DNA of 64,000 nucleotides from CALHVX01 sp964640725 (GCA_964640725.1 CAZXIJ010000002.1:179470-243469); one strand, 5' to 3'; shown: positions 25,371-35,077, counted from the stretch's first letter. Notes: generated by a model from the sequence alone, not told the origin. A program made the numbers and translations.

Positions 25371-27800
25371 TTACTCGTCGCTGCTGAAGCTTGGCAAGCT
25401 GGACAGCTGTTGGTCGAGAAATTGCGAAGTGTTGTTCAATTGAGAAATCAGAGCGTCCGCCGAGGCGAATTGAAAGCGCAGGCGAGACTCCAGCAGGTCC
25501 ATCCGCTCATCGAAATCCACGGCTTCCTGCTCCAGATCGCTGATGCGCTCGCCAAGCCCTTCCAGCTTGGCAGTCAGGCTGCCGCTGCTGGACAGCGTGT
25601 CAGACAAAAACTCGCTGAGCCGGTTCATGACGCCGCGCACCAGGGTCACGGTGCCGCGATCGCCGGTCTCGCCACCGCGAATGCGAAGCTGAATGCCGCC
25701 CGCGGGGTCGTCGTTGCGCCCCGCAGCTTCGCCAGCTGTGCCGGTCGCAACGCTCAGGCCACTGAGCGTTTCGAGACCGGCGCTGACTGACAGCAGATCG
25801 ACCGTTGACAACGTGCCGGTGCTGCCTGAAGTGATCGTGAGCCGCTCATTGGTGGGGTCAAAGGCGACCGCGACGCTGGTGCCATCTGCAGCGAATACCG
25901 CATCCGCATTGATGGCGCTTTCAATGGCAGCCGCCAGCTCCGCGCCGCTGGCGTAGCTGCCGGCCGGAATCTCGACCGTGTTGCTGATCGAGCCATCGAC
26001 ACTCACTGTGAGCTCGTTGTCGCCGCCGGCAACGACCAGCGGCAACTCGTCGATCGCAGCGCCGGCCAGGCGACCGCTGGTCGCCGCCGCCGGACCAATA
26101 CCGAGGCTCAGGAACTGGCCGCTCCCACGGGCCTGCGCGCCATTAATCGTCCCGGCGACATCAACGCCCGGATTGGTTCCCGCATCCGTCACATCCAGAC
26201 CGAGGTCTGCGGCGCTATCGGTGCCAACCTGCGTGATGCCGACGCTGGATCGGCTGCCATAACGATCGGACTCGATGCTCAGGCGGTTGTCAGTGCTGTC
26301 AAAGGAGACCTCGACGCGACGTCCCGCCTCAGCAAGCGCCGAGTCAGCATTGATACGGTTTTGAATCTCGGCAGCCAGCTCTGCCCCATCGGCGTAGACC
26401 TTCTGCTCGAGCTGCAGGACTGCACTGGCCACACCGTCGACCGTCACTGACAGCGTGCTGTTGTCTGCGTCGATGGTGATCGGGCTGGCCAGCGCTGCAG
26501 CCGTGCTTCCCTGCGCGAAGCCTTTGGTCGCCAGCTGCGTGACAGACACTTCATAGCTGCCGGCAGTCGTGCTGGAGGAAAAGTTTGTAAACTCGATCAA
26601 GCCGTCAGCAGCGCGGGTCGCATCGGTCAGCAGTGCCTGTACGGCGGTCGGGTCGCTGCTGAGCTGCTCCGCAAAGCGGGCGTTATCAAGGCTGAGAAAG
26701 AAGGAAGCATCCTGATCCGTCTCGAACCCCAGGTCGACGAGGGACCGCAGGGAGCCGGATTCCAGATCTTCGATGTTGCGGCTCAGAAACCGCTGCAGCT
26801 GGCGCTGTATGCCCCGCAGCGTCGAGTCGCCGGTCAGCAGCGCACCCTGCCCCGCATCGTCGTCAAAATCCGACAGCTCATCGGCGAGTGCCTTCACGTC
26901 GTTAAAGGCATCGACGAAGGTCTGCACCCGCGCCTGGATCTGCTCTGTGTCCTGGCTGATGGTCAGCGTTGCCGGCACGCCGGCGTTCAGGGCGATCGCG
27001 TCCAGCGTAACGCCCGGAATTACCTCTTCGATTTTGTTGGTGCTGCGCTGAACAGTAATACCATCAACGCTGACAATCGCATCGTCAGCCGCAACGCTTT
27101 GGGTCAGATTAACGCCTGCGGTGCTGGCTCCAGCATTGAATGCCAGGGCGCTGAGCCCCGCGGCGCCCGTCTCCGCGACGGTGATTTCCATGCCTTCAGA
27201 AATGCCGGTGGCTTCGCTCTTGAGCACCAGCACGAAGCCGTTGCCATCGTTAACGATACTTGCCGCAACGCCGATCTGCGCGTTGTTGATCGCGTCTCGC
27301 ACACCGGCCAGGGTGTTGTTGGTCTCGTCAATGGTCACCGTCTGGGCGACCGAGGACTCGTTCGCGTCGAAACTGTCGTAGCTGGCGCCGCTGAAGGTCG
27401 TGGTGCCGAACTGGAATGTCAAGGTGCCTTCGCCAACGACGCTATCAAGGCCTTCGTACTGCAGAGAGGTGAGCGTATGAGAGCGCGCGAGCGCCTGCAC
27501 CTCGACTGAGTAGATGCCCGGGTCAGCCTGAGCCGTGGCTGTCGCGCCGACAGCGCCAGGGTTGCTGGAGGTCACCAGATTGCTGAGAAACTCATCGGAG
27601 TTGGATATCGCCGCCGATGCTGACTGCAGCTGTTCCAGGGTACTGCGGATACCGCCGAAGGCGGAGATTTTGGCATCGATCTCGGCGCGTCGGGATTCCA
27701 GACGCAAGTCCGTCGCCTCCCGCTCAGCCGCGATAATATCCTCGACAAGATCTGATGTGAGCAGGCCTGAGCCCACTCCCAGTGATTGGATAGAAGCCAT
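25371..27800 (-). CDS. fliD: Filament cap protein FliD (HAP2), enlarged
   Basis: Cap protein at the filament tip that folds flagellin subunits, 809 residues against 450-670 for most relatives. FliD_N covers about 1-110 (SLGVGSGLLTSDLVEDIIAA), a flagellin hook IN segment lies at about 155-210 (VTIDETNNTLAGVRDAINNA), FliD_C starts near 235 (DDAIVSVDGITVQRSTNKIE). The FliD_C region is interrupted at about 440-700 by two related beta-rich modules (see the repeat entry), after which the C-terminal coiled coil resumes (ERISDLEQEAVDFDERMDLL). It is followed by its partners fliS and fliT. Extra domains in the outward-facing part of the cap could alter surface contacts. Confidence 0.94.
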   Translation of the reverse strand: MASIQSLGVGSGLLTSDLVEDIIAAEREATDLRLESRRAEIDAKISAFGGIRSTLEQLQSASAAISNSDEFLSNLVTSSNPGAVGATATAQADPGIYSVEVQALARSHTLTSLQYEGLDSVVGEGTLTFQFGTTTFSGASYDSFDANESSVAQTVTIDETNNTLAGVRDAINNAQIGVAASIVNDGNGFVLVLKSEATGISEGMEITVAETGAAGLSALAFNAGASTAGVNLTQSVAADDAIVSVDGITVQRSTNKIEEVIPGVTLDAIALNAGVPATLTISQDTEQIQARVQTFVDAFNDVKALADELSDFDDDAGQGALLTGDSTLRGIQRQLQRFLSRNIEDLESGSLRSLVDLGFETDQDASFFLSLDNARFAEQLSSDPTAVQALLTDATRAADGLIEFTNFSSSTTAGSYEVSVTQLATKGFAQGSTAAALASPITIDADNSTLSVTVDGVASAVLQLEQKVYADGAELAAEIQNRINADSALAEAGRRVEVSFDSTDNRLSIESDRYGSRSSVGITQVGTDSAADLGLDVTDAGTNPGVDVAGTINGAQARGSGQFLSLGIGPAAATSGRLAGAAIDELPLVVAGGDNELTVSVDGSISNTVEIPAGSYASGAELAAAIESAINADAVFAADGTSVAVAFDPTNERLTITSGSTGTLSTVDLLSVSAGLETLSGLSVATGTAGEAAGRNDDPAGGIQLRIRGGETGDRGTVTLVRGVMNRLSEFLSDTLSSSGSLTAKLEGLGERISDLEQEAVDFDERMDLLESRLRFQFASADALISQLNNTSQFLDQQLSSLPSFSSDE
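25722..26465 (-). repeat. Two related ~97-residue modules inserted in FliD
   Basis: Residues 446-542 and 594-693 share the pattern LxVxVDGxxS, then YxxGAELAAxIxxxINADxxxAxxGxxVxVxFDxTxxRLxIxS and GxxSxV. They are separated by about 50 residues of linker. The pattern resembles flagellin hook IN domains. The copies are diverged, so this is an old duplication or two acquisitions of the same domain. Confidence 0.75.
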
Positions 27801-27867
27801 TGTTCGCTCGCCTTGTGCGCGTCAGATCTGGATCAGCGACTGCTTGCACAGCCATTGATCACTTCGA

Positions 27868-28323
27868 TCACGCCGTCGTATCGATAAAGCTCAGAGCATT
27901 GCCAGAACCGTCGGCGGGAACTGGCCCGGCAACGCTGACAGCCGGTGCAATGCTCTCTTCAAGCTCCGTCTTCAAGTTCCGTGCCAATCGAACGACGACA
28001 TCGTTCGGGATCTGGCGAATCACCTGTTCGGTCTCGCCATCCACAACACTGACAATCGATCGACCCAAATCGTCGTCAAACGTAAAGCGGATGTTCCGTT
28101 CTGTGTTCTGGACATAGTCATTCAAGGCAACCACAGCCTGGTCTACCGCCGCCTTTTCCTCAGCCTGCTCGGCAACCGGCAAGGCGTCGCCTTGCGGTGG
28201 CAAAGGCTTGCCGGCCGGCTCCGGAGCGGACCGTTCTGGCGCAGCGTTCCTCGCTGGCTGGGCCGGCGATGCGGCATTGGCAGCCGCAATGCGGCTAGCG
28301 TCCTGAGTGCTAAGTTCGTTCAT
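27868..28323 (-). CDS. flaG: FlaG family protein
   Basis: Small protein of 151 residues between fliC and fliD, the usual place of FlaG, which influences filament length. The N-terminal ~75 residues are Ala/Pro-rich; the conserved domain at the end carries LNDYVQNTERNIRFTFDDDLGRS and VSVVDGETEQVIRQIPNDVV. A GAGAGG-like ribosome-binding site precedes ATG 28,323. No FliA promoter is visible in the 160 bases upstream, which hold the fliC terminator. Confidence 0.9.
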   Translation of the reverse strand: MNELSTQDASRIAAANAASPAQPARNAAPERSAPEPAGKPLPPQGDALPVAEQAEEKAAVDQAVVALNDYVQNTERNIRFTFDDDLGRSIVSVVDGETEQVIRQIPNDVVVRLARNLKTELEESIAPAVSVAGPVPADGSGNALSFIDTTA

Positions 28324-28390
28324 GGCGAACCTCTCTGTTTCCTGAGCGCAGCAAAGGACTGAGCCCGGTTACGAATCCGAAAACGGCAAA

Positions 28391-28416
28391 ACCGCCGTGC
28401 ATCCCTGCCCGGCGGT
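28391..28416 (-). terminator. Rho-independent terminator of fliC
   Basis: On the minus strand ACCGCCG and CGGCGGT form a 7-bp stem around a 12-base loop, followed by TTTTGCCGTTTT. It lies 70 bases after the fliC stop and separates fliC from flaG. Confidence 0.65.
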
Positions 28417-28431
28417 TGTGCGCTTCGTTGC

Positions 28432-28454
28432 GTCGCGACCCCGAAGGTCGCGAC
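28432..28454 (-). other. Stable UUCG-loop hairpin in the fliC 3' untranslated region
   Basis: GTCGCGACC and GGTCGCGAC pair perfectly (9 bp) around a UUCG-type loop, between the fliC stop and the terminator. No T-run follows, so it is more likely a 3' stabiliser of flagellin mRNA than a terminator. Confidence 0.55.
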
Positions 28455-28485
28455 GTCACGTGCCCGTTAGGGCGCTGGCTCTTCA

Positions 28486-30654
28486 TTACTGAAGCAGTGA
28501 CAGAACCAGCTGGGGCGCGGCGTTGGCCTGGGCCAGGATCGATACGCCAGCCTGCTGCAGGACCTGAGTCCGCGACAGCTCGGCGGTCTCGACCGCGAAG
28601 TCCGCATCCAGCACCCGTGATCGTGCCGCCGAGATGTTCTCGGAGTTGATCGCCAGGGAGCTGATGGTGGAGTCGAGCCGGTTCTGGATGGCACCCAGGT
28701 TGGCTCGTTCACGGTTCACCGAGTCCAGCGCGTTATCGACAGCAGACAGGGCTGCGGTCGCCCCTTCGACCGTCGACAGGTCCAGCTCCGTCAGGAACTG
28801 GCCTTCCGTGGTGCCGCCAAAGGAGCCCTGCACGAAGCCGTTCGAGGTGACCTCAGCATCGCCGTTGGTGCCTGCTTCGATCTCGATGTTGCCCGCAGAC
28901 TCAAGGGTCACCGTCGAGAAGACCGTTTCGCCGTTGGCCGCCACTGCGGCACCGACGCCGATGCCGTCGACTGCCGCGTCCAGCCCGAAGCTGTCTGCGG
29001 TAGCGGCATCATCTACCAGGACGGAGATGTTGCGTCCATCAGCAGCGGTCAAGGTCAGCGAGTTGCCGTTGTCGGAGGCAACCACACCGGTTTGGCCACT
29101 CACCTGGTTGATCGCATCGATCGCCAGACCGCGGTCCGTTTCAGCGTTACCGGTAGCGGTCAGAGTCGCGATATCGACACCGTTGATGTTGATATCAGCG
29201 ACGTCCGCAGCGGTTGAGGTGAGCGCCGACGTGGAAGTCGTGCCGATCAGTACCGTTTCGTTGACTCGCGCCGTGACGCCGCTCTGCTCGCTGGCACGGT
29301 TGATCGCGGCTGCCAGCGCGATTCCGCTGGCCGCTGCGGCGGAGCTGTTTGCTGTCGTGTCGGAAGCCGTGTCGTCTTCAGCGCGCGCTGCGCCGATCGT
29401 GATGCCGTTGATTGTCAGATCGCCTGCTGCCAGCCCCGCGGTCGAAGCTGTCGCACTGGCTGCGCCAGTCTGAGCCGCAGTCGTGAAAGAGGCATTGGTC
29501 CCGCCAAACTCGCCGGCCGAGAGGCCTGTGTTGGCCAGCGCGCCCGAGCCGCTCGAAGAGCCATCGCCGCCCTCGATAGAGATGTTGTCGCCTTCCAGGG
29601 AGGACAGCGTGAAGCCGCCCACGAAGGTTTCCGTAGTGCCCGTGCCCGCCGTAAAGTTCAGGCCAGTGTTGGCTTCCGTCAAGCCTGAAGCCACCGCGCT
29701 GTCTGCGATCGTAACGTTTCGGCCATCAGCGGCTTCCAGCAGGACACCGTTGGTATCGCTGCCGGAGTCAATCGCCACGACACCCGTTTGCTCCGTTTTG
29801 GCGTTGATCGCCTGTACAACCGCTGCGCGGTTGGCGCTATTGGACGCGTCGCCTACAGCGATGTCGATATCGACGCCGTTGAGAGTGAGCGTACCGCTCG
29901 CAGCGGCGCCCAGGGTCTGTGCGCTGCCGCCGACCCGGTTCACAGAGACCTGGGCCTCAACGCCGGTGTCTTCTGTTGAACGGTTGATGGCAGCAGCCTT
30001 GGCGATCGCGCTCTGCGAGGCGTCAGCGACCGAGGCCGTATCGTCCGCAGCGGCTGAGGGGCCAATGGCAACGCCGTTGATGATGAGGTCGCCGTTACCG
30101 AGTGCCTCGGCGACGCCCCGGGCGCTAACGCCGGCACCGATACCGCCACCCAGCTTCTCGGCGGTCACTTCGTTGATGCCGAAGTCAACCACTTCGCCGG
30201 CGTTAGTGCCGATCTGAACACTGGACTCGAAGCTGCCGTCAAGGAGCTTCCGGCCGTTAAAGTTGGTCTCTTCGCTGACCCGCGAGAGTTCGTTGATCAA
30301 TTGCTGCGCTTCGGCGTCGAGCGCCTGACGGTCACTGTCGCTGTTGGTGGCGTTGGCCGACTGCAGCGCCAGCTCGCGAATCCGCTGCAGGCTCTCGGTC
30401 ATGGCGCCGAGGGCACCTTCAGCCGTTTGCGCGAGGGAGATGCCGTCGTTGGCGTTCCGGATCGCGACGCCAAGGCCGCGCACCTGGGCCGTGAAGCGGG
30501 TCGAGATCGCGAGTCCTGCCGCGTCGTCCCGGGCACTGTTGATGCGCAGACCGGAAGACAATCGGGACAGCGCGGTCAAGCCCTCTGCCTGGGTCGTGTT
30601 CAGATTCCGCTGTGCGGTCAGGGAACCGATGTTGGTATTGATAACCTGAGGCAT
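28486..30654 (-). CDS. fliC: Flagellin FliC, large, with duplicated outer domain
   Basis: Filament subunit of 722 residues. The N-terminal D0/D1 region (MPQVINTNIGSLTAQRNLN, then SSGLRINSARDDAAGLAIS) and C-terminal D1/D0 (SRVLDADFAVETAELSRTQV, ending NAAPQLVLSLLQ) are standard. LQRIRELALQSAN (89-101) is the conserved segment recognised by TLR5 in gammaproteobacterial flagellins. Residues about 185-615 form the exposed region and consist of two related ~200-residue modules. The gene is monocistronic: a FliA promoter lies 70 bases upstream and a terminator downstream. CGGAG precedes the ATG. Only one flagellin gene is present in the window. Confidence 0.96.
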   Translation of the reverse strand: MPQVINTNIGSLTAQRNLNTTQAEGLTALSRLSSGLRINSARDDAAGLAISTRFTAQVRGLGVAIRNANDGISLAQTAEGALGAMTESLQRIRELALQSANATNSDSDRQALDAEAQQLINELSRVSEETNFNGRKLLDGSFESSVQIGTNAGEVVDFGINEVTAEKLGGGIGAGVSARGVAEALGNGDLIINGVAIGPSAAADDTASVADASQSAIAKAAAINRSTEDTGVEAQVSVNRVGGSAQTLGAAASGTLTLNGVDIDIAVGDASNSANRAAVVQAINAKTEQTGVVAIDSGSDTNGVLLEAADGRNVTIADSAVASGLTEANTGLNFTAGTGTTETFVGGFTLSSLEGDNISIEGGDGSSSGSGALANTGLSAGEFGGTNASFTTAAQTGAASATASTAGLAAGDLTINGITIGAARAEDDTASDTTANSSAAAASGIALAAAINRASEQSGVTARVNETVLIGTTSTSALTSTAADVADININGVDIATLTATGNAETDRGLAIDAINQVSGQTGVVASDNGNSLTLTAADGRNISVLVDDAATADSFGLDAAVDGIGVGAAVAANGETVFSTVTLESAGNIEIEAGTNGDAEVTSNGFVQGSFGGTTEGQFLTELDLSTVEGATAALSAVDNALDSVNRERANLGAIQNRLDSTISSLAINSENISAARSRVLDADFAVETAELSRTQVLQQAGVSILAQANAAPQLVLSLLQ
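28810..30093 (-). repeat. Tandem duplication within flagellin (two ~200-residue modules)
   Basis: Module A is residues 188-386 (29,497-30,093) and module B residues 411-615 (28,810-29,424). Both run in the same order: GDLxINGxxIG, ADDTAS, AAINR(S/A)(T/S)E(D/Q)(T/S)GV, (L/I)NGVDI, (Q/D)AIN...QTGVVA, (L/T)(E/T)AADGRN(V/I), then a glycine-rich end with FGGT. The shared internal order over 200 residues shows a duplication rather than low complexity. Confidence 0.8.
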
Positions 30655-30723
30655 GGTTGGGTCTCCGTTGTTGCCTTTCCTGTTTGAGCAGTCGCTCAGT
30701 ACGCAAGATGCGTTCAGGAGGGC

Positions 30724-30750
30724 TTAACGGCCCGCCTTCGGAAAGCTTTA
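30724..30750 (-). promoter_or_regulatory. FliA (sigma-28) promoter of fliC
   Basis: Minus-strand TAAAGCTT, 11 bases, GCCGTTAA, a near-perfect match to the sigma-28 consensus (TAAAGTTT-N11-GCCGATAA). It ends 70 bases before the fliC ATG. Confidence 0.9.
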
Positions 30751-30863
30751 GGGGAATCGGCCAGGGCGGTGAAAATCGTGACCGGAATCGCAGTGCACAG
30801 TGCCGGGCGCTGCGAGGACAGCAACGCACAGCGCCGGATCGGCGCCACCGCCAGAAAACCGAC

Positions 30864-32102
30864 CTAGAGGCTATTGAACAGCGACAAACGGCTGACGCGG
30901 ATAAAGCTCTGCTGAGCTGCCTCGAGAACGAAGGATTGAAAGTTCAGCTCGCTGACCGCTTCGGCAAAGTCGATGTCCTGAACGTCGGACAGCAGGCCCT
31001 GGGTCTTGAGCACGATATCTTCGTGCAACGTGCGGGTGCTGTCGATCGCGTTCAGCCGGGCCCCGAGGCTGGATTGGGTACCGAGAATGTTGTCCAGCGC
31101 CTGATCAAGGCCAACCAGGGTCTGATCGATACGTTCCCTGAGCACTTCGTCTGTCACTGCGCCACCTACCTGCCCCGTTGTGCCGGAGAGCGTGGCCGCG
31201 ATGTTGTTCACCGTCGTCAGCAGGCCCTGCTGGGACGAGATTTCCAGCAAAAACTGATCTCCTGGCGCTGGTGGCTCCGTGAAATCAAGCTGCAGCCCTG
31301 CTTCTGCGAGGGCGACGGTAGGCCCGTAGGGCACGGCCTGCGCGCCATCGATGAGCGTGCCGTCGTCGGCATTGCGAAAAGCCAGCACGGTTAGCCCGTC
31401 AACTTCGTCGACACTGACCTGTATCCGCCGGGCGGCGACCTCCGCGAGGGCCTCACTGTCGATGACGTTGGCGGTGAGCGACGGTGGCGCGGCGCCTGGG
31501 GAGCCATCGCGGTTCGCCAGGACAGCAATCGTCGGGAAATCGACCGCCGCACCGGCGAACAGGCTGGCTCCCGAGTCGCTGATGGCCAGCATCCGGTCCC
31601 GGTCGATTGCCAGTTCCCGTTGGCCGCTGTCGCCCTGGTAGCGAATTGACCCGTTTTCGAAGGCAAAGGGGCGCACGTCGCCCCGGAAGCCGCTAAACAG
31701 ATACTGCCCTTCCGCATCCCTGGAATTCACGAGATCGAGCAGCTCGTCGAAGCGCACAGAGAGCTCAGCGCCAAGATAGGCGCGATCGTCGGGGCCGAAC
31801 GCCGGGTCGCCGGCCTGCAGCGTCAGTTCCCGCACACGCTGCAGGACCTCGGTGATCCGAAACAGCACGGTTTCTTCCTGTTCCAGCGCAGCTTCGGCGC
31901 GATCGGCGTTTTCCAGGTAGCGCTCCCGGGAGGCGAGCTGCTGGTTCAGCCGGATGATCGCGCCAGCGCCCGCCGGGTCATCCGCCGGGGTTCGGACGCG
32001 CCGCCCTGTCGCGATCTTCTGCTGGGTGTCTGCAGCCTGCGCCGACAGATCGGTGATGGCGTTGATGCCCTGCTGTTGGAGCAGGCTGGTCGAGATTCGC
32101 AT
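30864..32102 (-). CDS. flgL: Hook-filament junction protein FlgL (HAP3)
   Basis: Junction protein next to the filament, 412 residues. It begins MRISTSLLQQQGINAITDLS and carries the flagellin-like heptad regions QKIATGRRVRTPADDPAGAG near the N-terminus and a matching C-terminal helix (DIDFAEAVSELNFQSFVLEA). It starts 5 nt after the flgK stop and is the last gene of the flg operon. A G+C-rich hairpin without T-run follows the stop. Length is normal, unlike its neighbours FlgK and FliC. Confidence 0.95.
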   Translation of the reverse strand: MRISTSLLQQQGINAITDLSAQAADTQQKIATGRRVRTPADDPAGAGAIIRLNQQLASRERYLENADRAEAALEQEETVLFRITEVLQRVRELTLQAGDPAFGPDDRAYLGAELSVRFDELLDLVNSRDAEGQYLFSGFRGDVRPFAFENGSIRYQGDSGQRELAIDRDRMLAISDSGASLFAGAAVDFPTIAVLANRDGSPGAAPPSLTANVIDSEALAEVAARRIQVSVDEVDGLTVLAFRNADDGTLIDGAQAVPYGPTVALAEAGLQLDFTEPPAPGDQFLLEISSQQGLLTTVNNIAATLSGTTGQVGGAVTDEVLRERIDQTLVGLDQALDNILGTQSSLGARLNAIDSTRTLHEDIVLKTQGLLSDVQDIDFAEAVSELNFQSFVLEAAQQSFIRVSRLSLFNSL

Positions 32103-32107
32103 CAGGC

Positions 32108-35077
32108 TTAGCTCACTGCGTTAAAGAGGGTGTTGAAAATGTCCCGGGCCACCGAGATCACCTGCGCTGACGCGTTGTATGCCTGCTCGTGCCGAATCAG
32201 GTTCGCCGCCTCTTCGTCCAGGTTAACGCCGCTGATACTGGCCAGCCGAGCCTCGCTCTGGGCCAGCAAGGACTCCGCAGCCTCAAGATCCACCGCGGTC
32301 TGGCTGGCCACGGCACCCACGTTCTGCACGAGCGCAGCGAACGCTTCGCTGACCGTACCTGGCGGATCCCCCACGAGCGCCTCGTCTTGCAGAGCCGCCA
32401 GTTCGGTGCCCGTGCGATTGTCGAGAATGCCCTGGCTGGTAAAATCGATGCTGAACTGATCGCCCGCCTGGGGCCTGCCCGTCAGGGCCACCGTGAGCCC
32501 CAGGTCACCGGCAAAAACCGAAGGCAGATTCGCGAATGGTCCGCCGGGCTCTGCGGTCAGCGCCAGCCCTTCGTCCAGCAACAGCGACAGCTGCCCGCCG
32601 ACCGTCGTGGTCTGATACTCGTCTGCGCCGCTGGCCGCGGTTGTTGCCAGGCCAAGGGCAGTCCCGACGCTGCCGCCGGGCGTCAGCAACAGGTTCGCGC
32701 CGCTGCCGGTGGCCGTCGTTGTAAAGGTCAGAGCGCCGTTGCCGTCGATGCCGACCTGTACCCGGTTCGGCCCGAGCGCAGCAGTCAGCTGTGCCTCGAT
32801 TTCGAAGGCGATCTCGTCGGCGGTCTGAAAGTTCTCGTCCAGGATGACCTGAGCCGATGCTCCGCTGGCCGTCACGTTGAGCGTGTACGGGCCCCCGGCA
32901 GAAAAGTCGACGCCCGCGCGAAGATCCCGCGTGCCGGCGAGCGTGGCTGGCGTGCCGCCGCCGCCACCGTCGAGCGCCACCCGCGCGTCATCGCCGTTGC
33001 TCACAAACAGACCGCTGCCCCGAGGCCCGGTCACCTGTATGTTGAGATCCTGCCCAGCCACCTGAGTCACGCGCAGCCGGTCGCCTTCGACAACAGCACG
33101 CAGCCCGGCCTGCTCGGCATCCGGATTTTGGTTGATTCGCGTCGCCAGGGATTCCAGGCTCTCCACATCTTCAAAGACCACCCCTGCCAGGTACAGATCC
33201 GGGCCGGCATCGTTGGGCCCTAACGACAGGTCCTCCAGAAAGGCATCGGTGACGGCCGTCGCTGCCACGCCATCGAGCCGATCAAGCCGCTCGGCACTGG
33301 CCGCCGCGCTGGCCCCGGCCTGCAGCGTGACGGTTTGGGTCTTGAGCGGATCGCCGGAGCCATCGGCAATTTGCAGCAGCTGGCTGGCGTAGCCGTTGCC
33401 CAGGCTCGCATCGACGCTGCCGACCACTTCGGTCGGGACGGGGTCGCCTGCACCATTGCGATCGCCGTAAACCCGTGTGCTGCCAGGCTGGCCGAGGTTC
33501 AGACTCTGACTCAGACCCGGCGCGTAACGCTGGCTACGGATGGGCGGATCCAGCTGAGCCGGAGCCGTCGGGTCGCTGTTGTCGAGCACGTCAAAGCGAT
33601 CTGGCGCGGTAAACGACAACAGTAGCGGCGGCCGCAGGCCATTGGCCGCGAGCGGATCGCCGGCAAAGAGCGGGTTCTGGATGTCGTTGACCTCTAAGAC
33701 CCGCAGCTCACCGCTGCCGCTGTTGCTCAGGCTCGTTGTCGTCACTGCCGGGCTGCCCAGGGCGATCTCGCCGACCGCGGTCACCGCCAGCGCCAGGTCG
33801 TTCGCGCCCTGACGAAGCGGGCTCAGCCGATACTGCTGGCCGGCCAAAAAATCTCCGGATTCCAGCGTCACCTCAAGCCCGTCAAAAGCCAGGGTTTGTT
33901 CCGAGCCAGCATAGCGCCCCTGCATCACGAGGGCCTGATCGCTCAGGCGTCGCACACTAAAGGTGCCGTTGCCCAGTTCAGAAAAGTCGAGCCGGTAGTC
34001 AGATAAAGGCACCGCAGCGGGATCAGACACTTCGACGCGCACGATGCCGCTGGGGCCGCCCTGCAAATCGTCCCGGGATACTCGTCCGCGGATGTTGTCC
34101 GGGCTGTTGATATCCGCGAAGAAGGGCTGCCCAACCTCCCCTTCCAGATTCAGGCCCCGCTCGTGGACCTCGTTGAAGCGAACGGCAAAGTTTTGTGCCA
34201 GCTGGCCCAGGCGCTGCTGCGTGTCCGTCAGAACGCCGCCGGCGAATTTCAGAGACGCGCCAAGGGTGCCGCCGGTAATCGCGTCGGTTACTTCCAGGCG
34301 CTGCCCGTTGTCGCCCTGCAGTAAAAGCGTCTGGTTAGGCCCAACGGCAAGGCTCGCGGAGCCGCTGCCCAGCACCAGGGGCTGCCCCTTGCCGACAAAC
34401 ACACTGACAGTACCATCGTTCTGGGGAACCACCTTGAGCGCGACTGCCTGGCTCATCGCCCGCAGCAGCTCGTCCCGCTGATCGAGCAGCTGGTTCGTCG
34501 CCCCGCTCAAGGTCTCGCCGTTCAGCTGCGCAATCCGCCGATTGAGGGCCGCGACGCCTTCGGCAAGTTCGTTCAGCTGGCTGACCTCGCTGCGCATCTG
34601 CTCTCCGGCCCCCCGGAGGGCCGAGTTGAGCTGATCGTTGAGACTGGCAAAGCGGCTGCTGAGGCTGTCAGCGGCCTCCAGCAGCAGCTGTCGCTGCGGC
34701 GTGGACGCCGGGGAGGCATTGGCGTCGTTCAAAGCCGAGAAAAAGCGTCCAAACTCGGCATCGAGACCGCCGTTGTCCGCAAACACCACGCCGTCAATGG
34801 CCGAGATTTGCTCGGCCAGGGTGGACAGCTCGGAGCGCAGCGATTCGTCCGATCGAACCTGGGACACCACGTACTGGTCCGTGAGCCGGGCAATGTCGGT
34901 GACCCGGGCACCGGCGCCGCGAAATCGGCTGCCCTCGGTTCCCGCATTCTGCGGCACCACCTCGACTCGCTGCCGGGAGTATCCCGGCGTGCTGGCGTTG
35001 GTAATGTTCTGGCCAGTGACACTGAGCGCGGTTTGCTGCACGCGCAGGCCGCTGACGCCAATGTCGATCAGTGCCAC
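32108..35077 (-). CDS. flgK: Hook-associated protein FlgK (HAP1), enlarged
   Basis: Hook-filament junction protein of 989 residues; most relatives have 450-680. The start is GTG 35,077 with an excellent ribosome-binding site (AGGAGGGG); a longer open frame upstream is flgJ read out of frame. The N-terminus is classical (LIDIGVSGLRVQQTALSVTG, NITNASTPGYSRQRVEV), as is the C-terminus (GVNLDEEAANLIRHEQAYNA, then ISVARDIFNTLF). About 400 residues between roughly 440 and 850 are extra, beta-rich and Gly/Asp-rich, including LDGGGGG and a segment similar in style to hook IN domains (AEIAFEIEAQLTAALGPNRV-like). This parallels the growth of FlgE, FliD and FliC. Confidence 0.94.
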   Translation of the reverse strand: MALIDIGVSGLRVQQTALSVTGQNITNASTPGYSRQRVEVVPQNAGTEGSRFRGAGARVTDIARLTDQYVVSQVRSDESLRSELSTLAEQISAIDGVVFADNGGLDAEFGRFFSALNDANASPASTPQRQLLLEAADSLSSRFASLNDQLNSALRGAGEQMRSEVSQLNELAEGVAALNRRIAQLNGETLSGATNQLLDQRDELLRAMSQAVALKVVPQNDGTVSVFVGKGQPLVLGSGSASLAVGPNQTLLLQGDNGQRLEVTDAITGGTLGASLKFAGGVLTDTQQRLGQLAQNFAVRFNEVHERGLNLEGEVGQPFFADINSPDNIRGRVSRDDLQGGPSGIVRVEVSDPAAVPLSDYRLDFSELGNGTFSVRRLSDQALVMQGRYAGSEQTLAFDGLEVTLESGDFLAGQQYRLSPLRQGANDLALAVTAVGEIALGSPAVTTTSLSNSGSGELRVLEVNDIQNPLFAGDPLAANGLRPPLLLSFTAPDRFDVLDNSDPTAPAQLDPPIRSQRYAPGLSQSLNLGQPGSTRVYGDRNGAGDPVPTEVVGSVDASLGNGYASQLLQIADGSGDPLKTQTVTLQAGASAAASAERLDRLDGVAATAVTDAFLEDLSLGPNDAGPDLYLAGVVFEDVESLESLATRINQNPDAEQAGLRAVVEGDRLRVTQVAGQDLNIQVTGPRGSGLFVSNGDDARVALDGGGGGTPATLAGTRDLRAGVDFSAGGPYTLNVTASGASAQVILDENFQTADEIAFEIEAQLTAALGPNRVQVGIDGNGALTFTTTATGSGANLLLTPGGSVGTALGLATTAASGADEYQTTTVGGQLSLLLDEGLALTAEPGGPFANLPSVFAGDLGLTVALTGRPQAGDQFSIDFTSQGILDNRTGTELAALQDEALVGDPPGTVSEAFAALVQNVGAVASQTAVDLEAAESLLAQSEARLASISGVNLDEEAANLIRHEQAYNASAQVISVARDIFNTLFNAVS

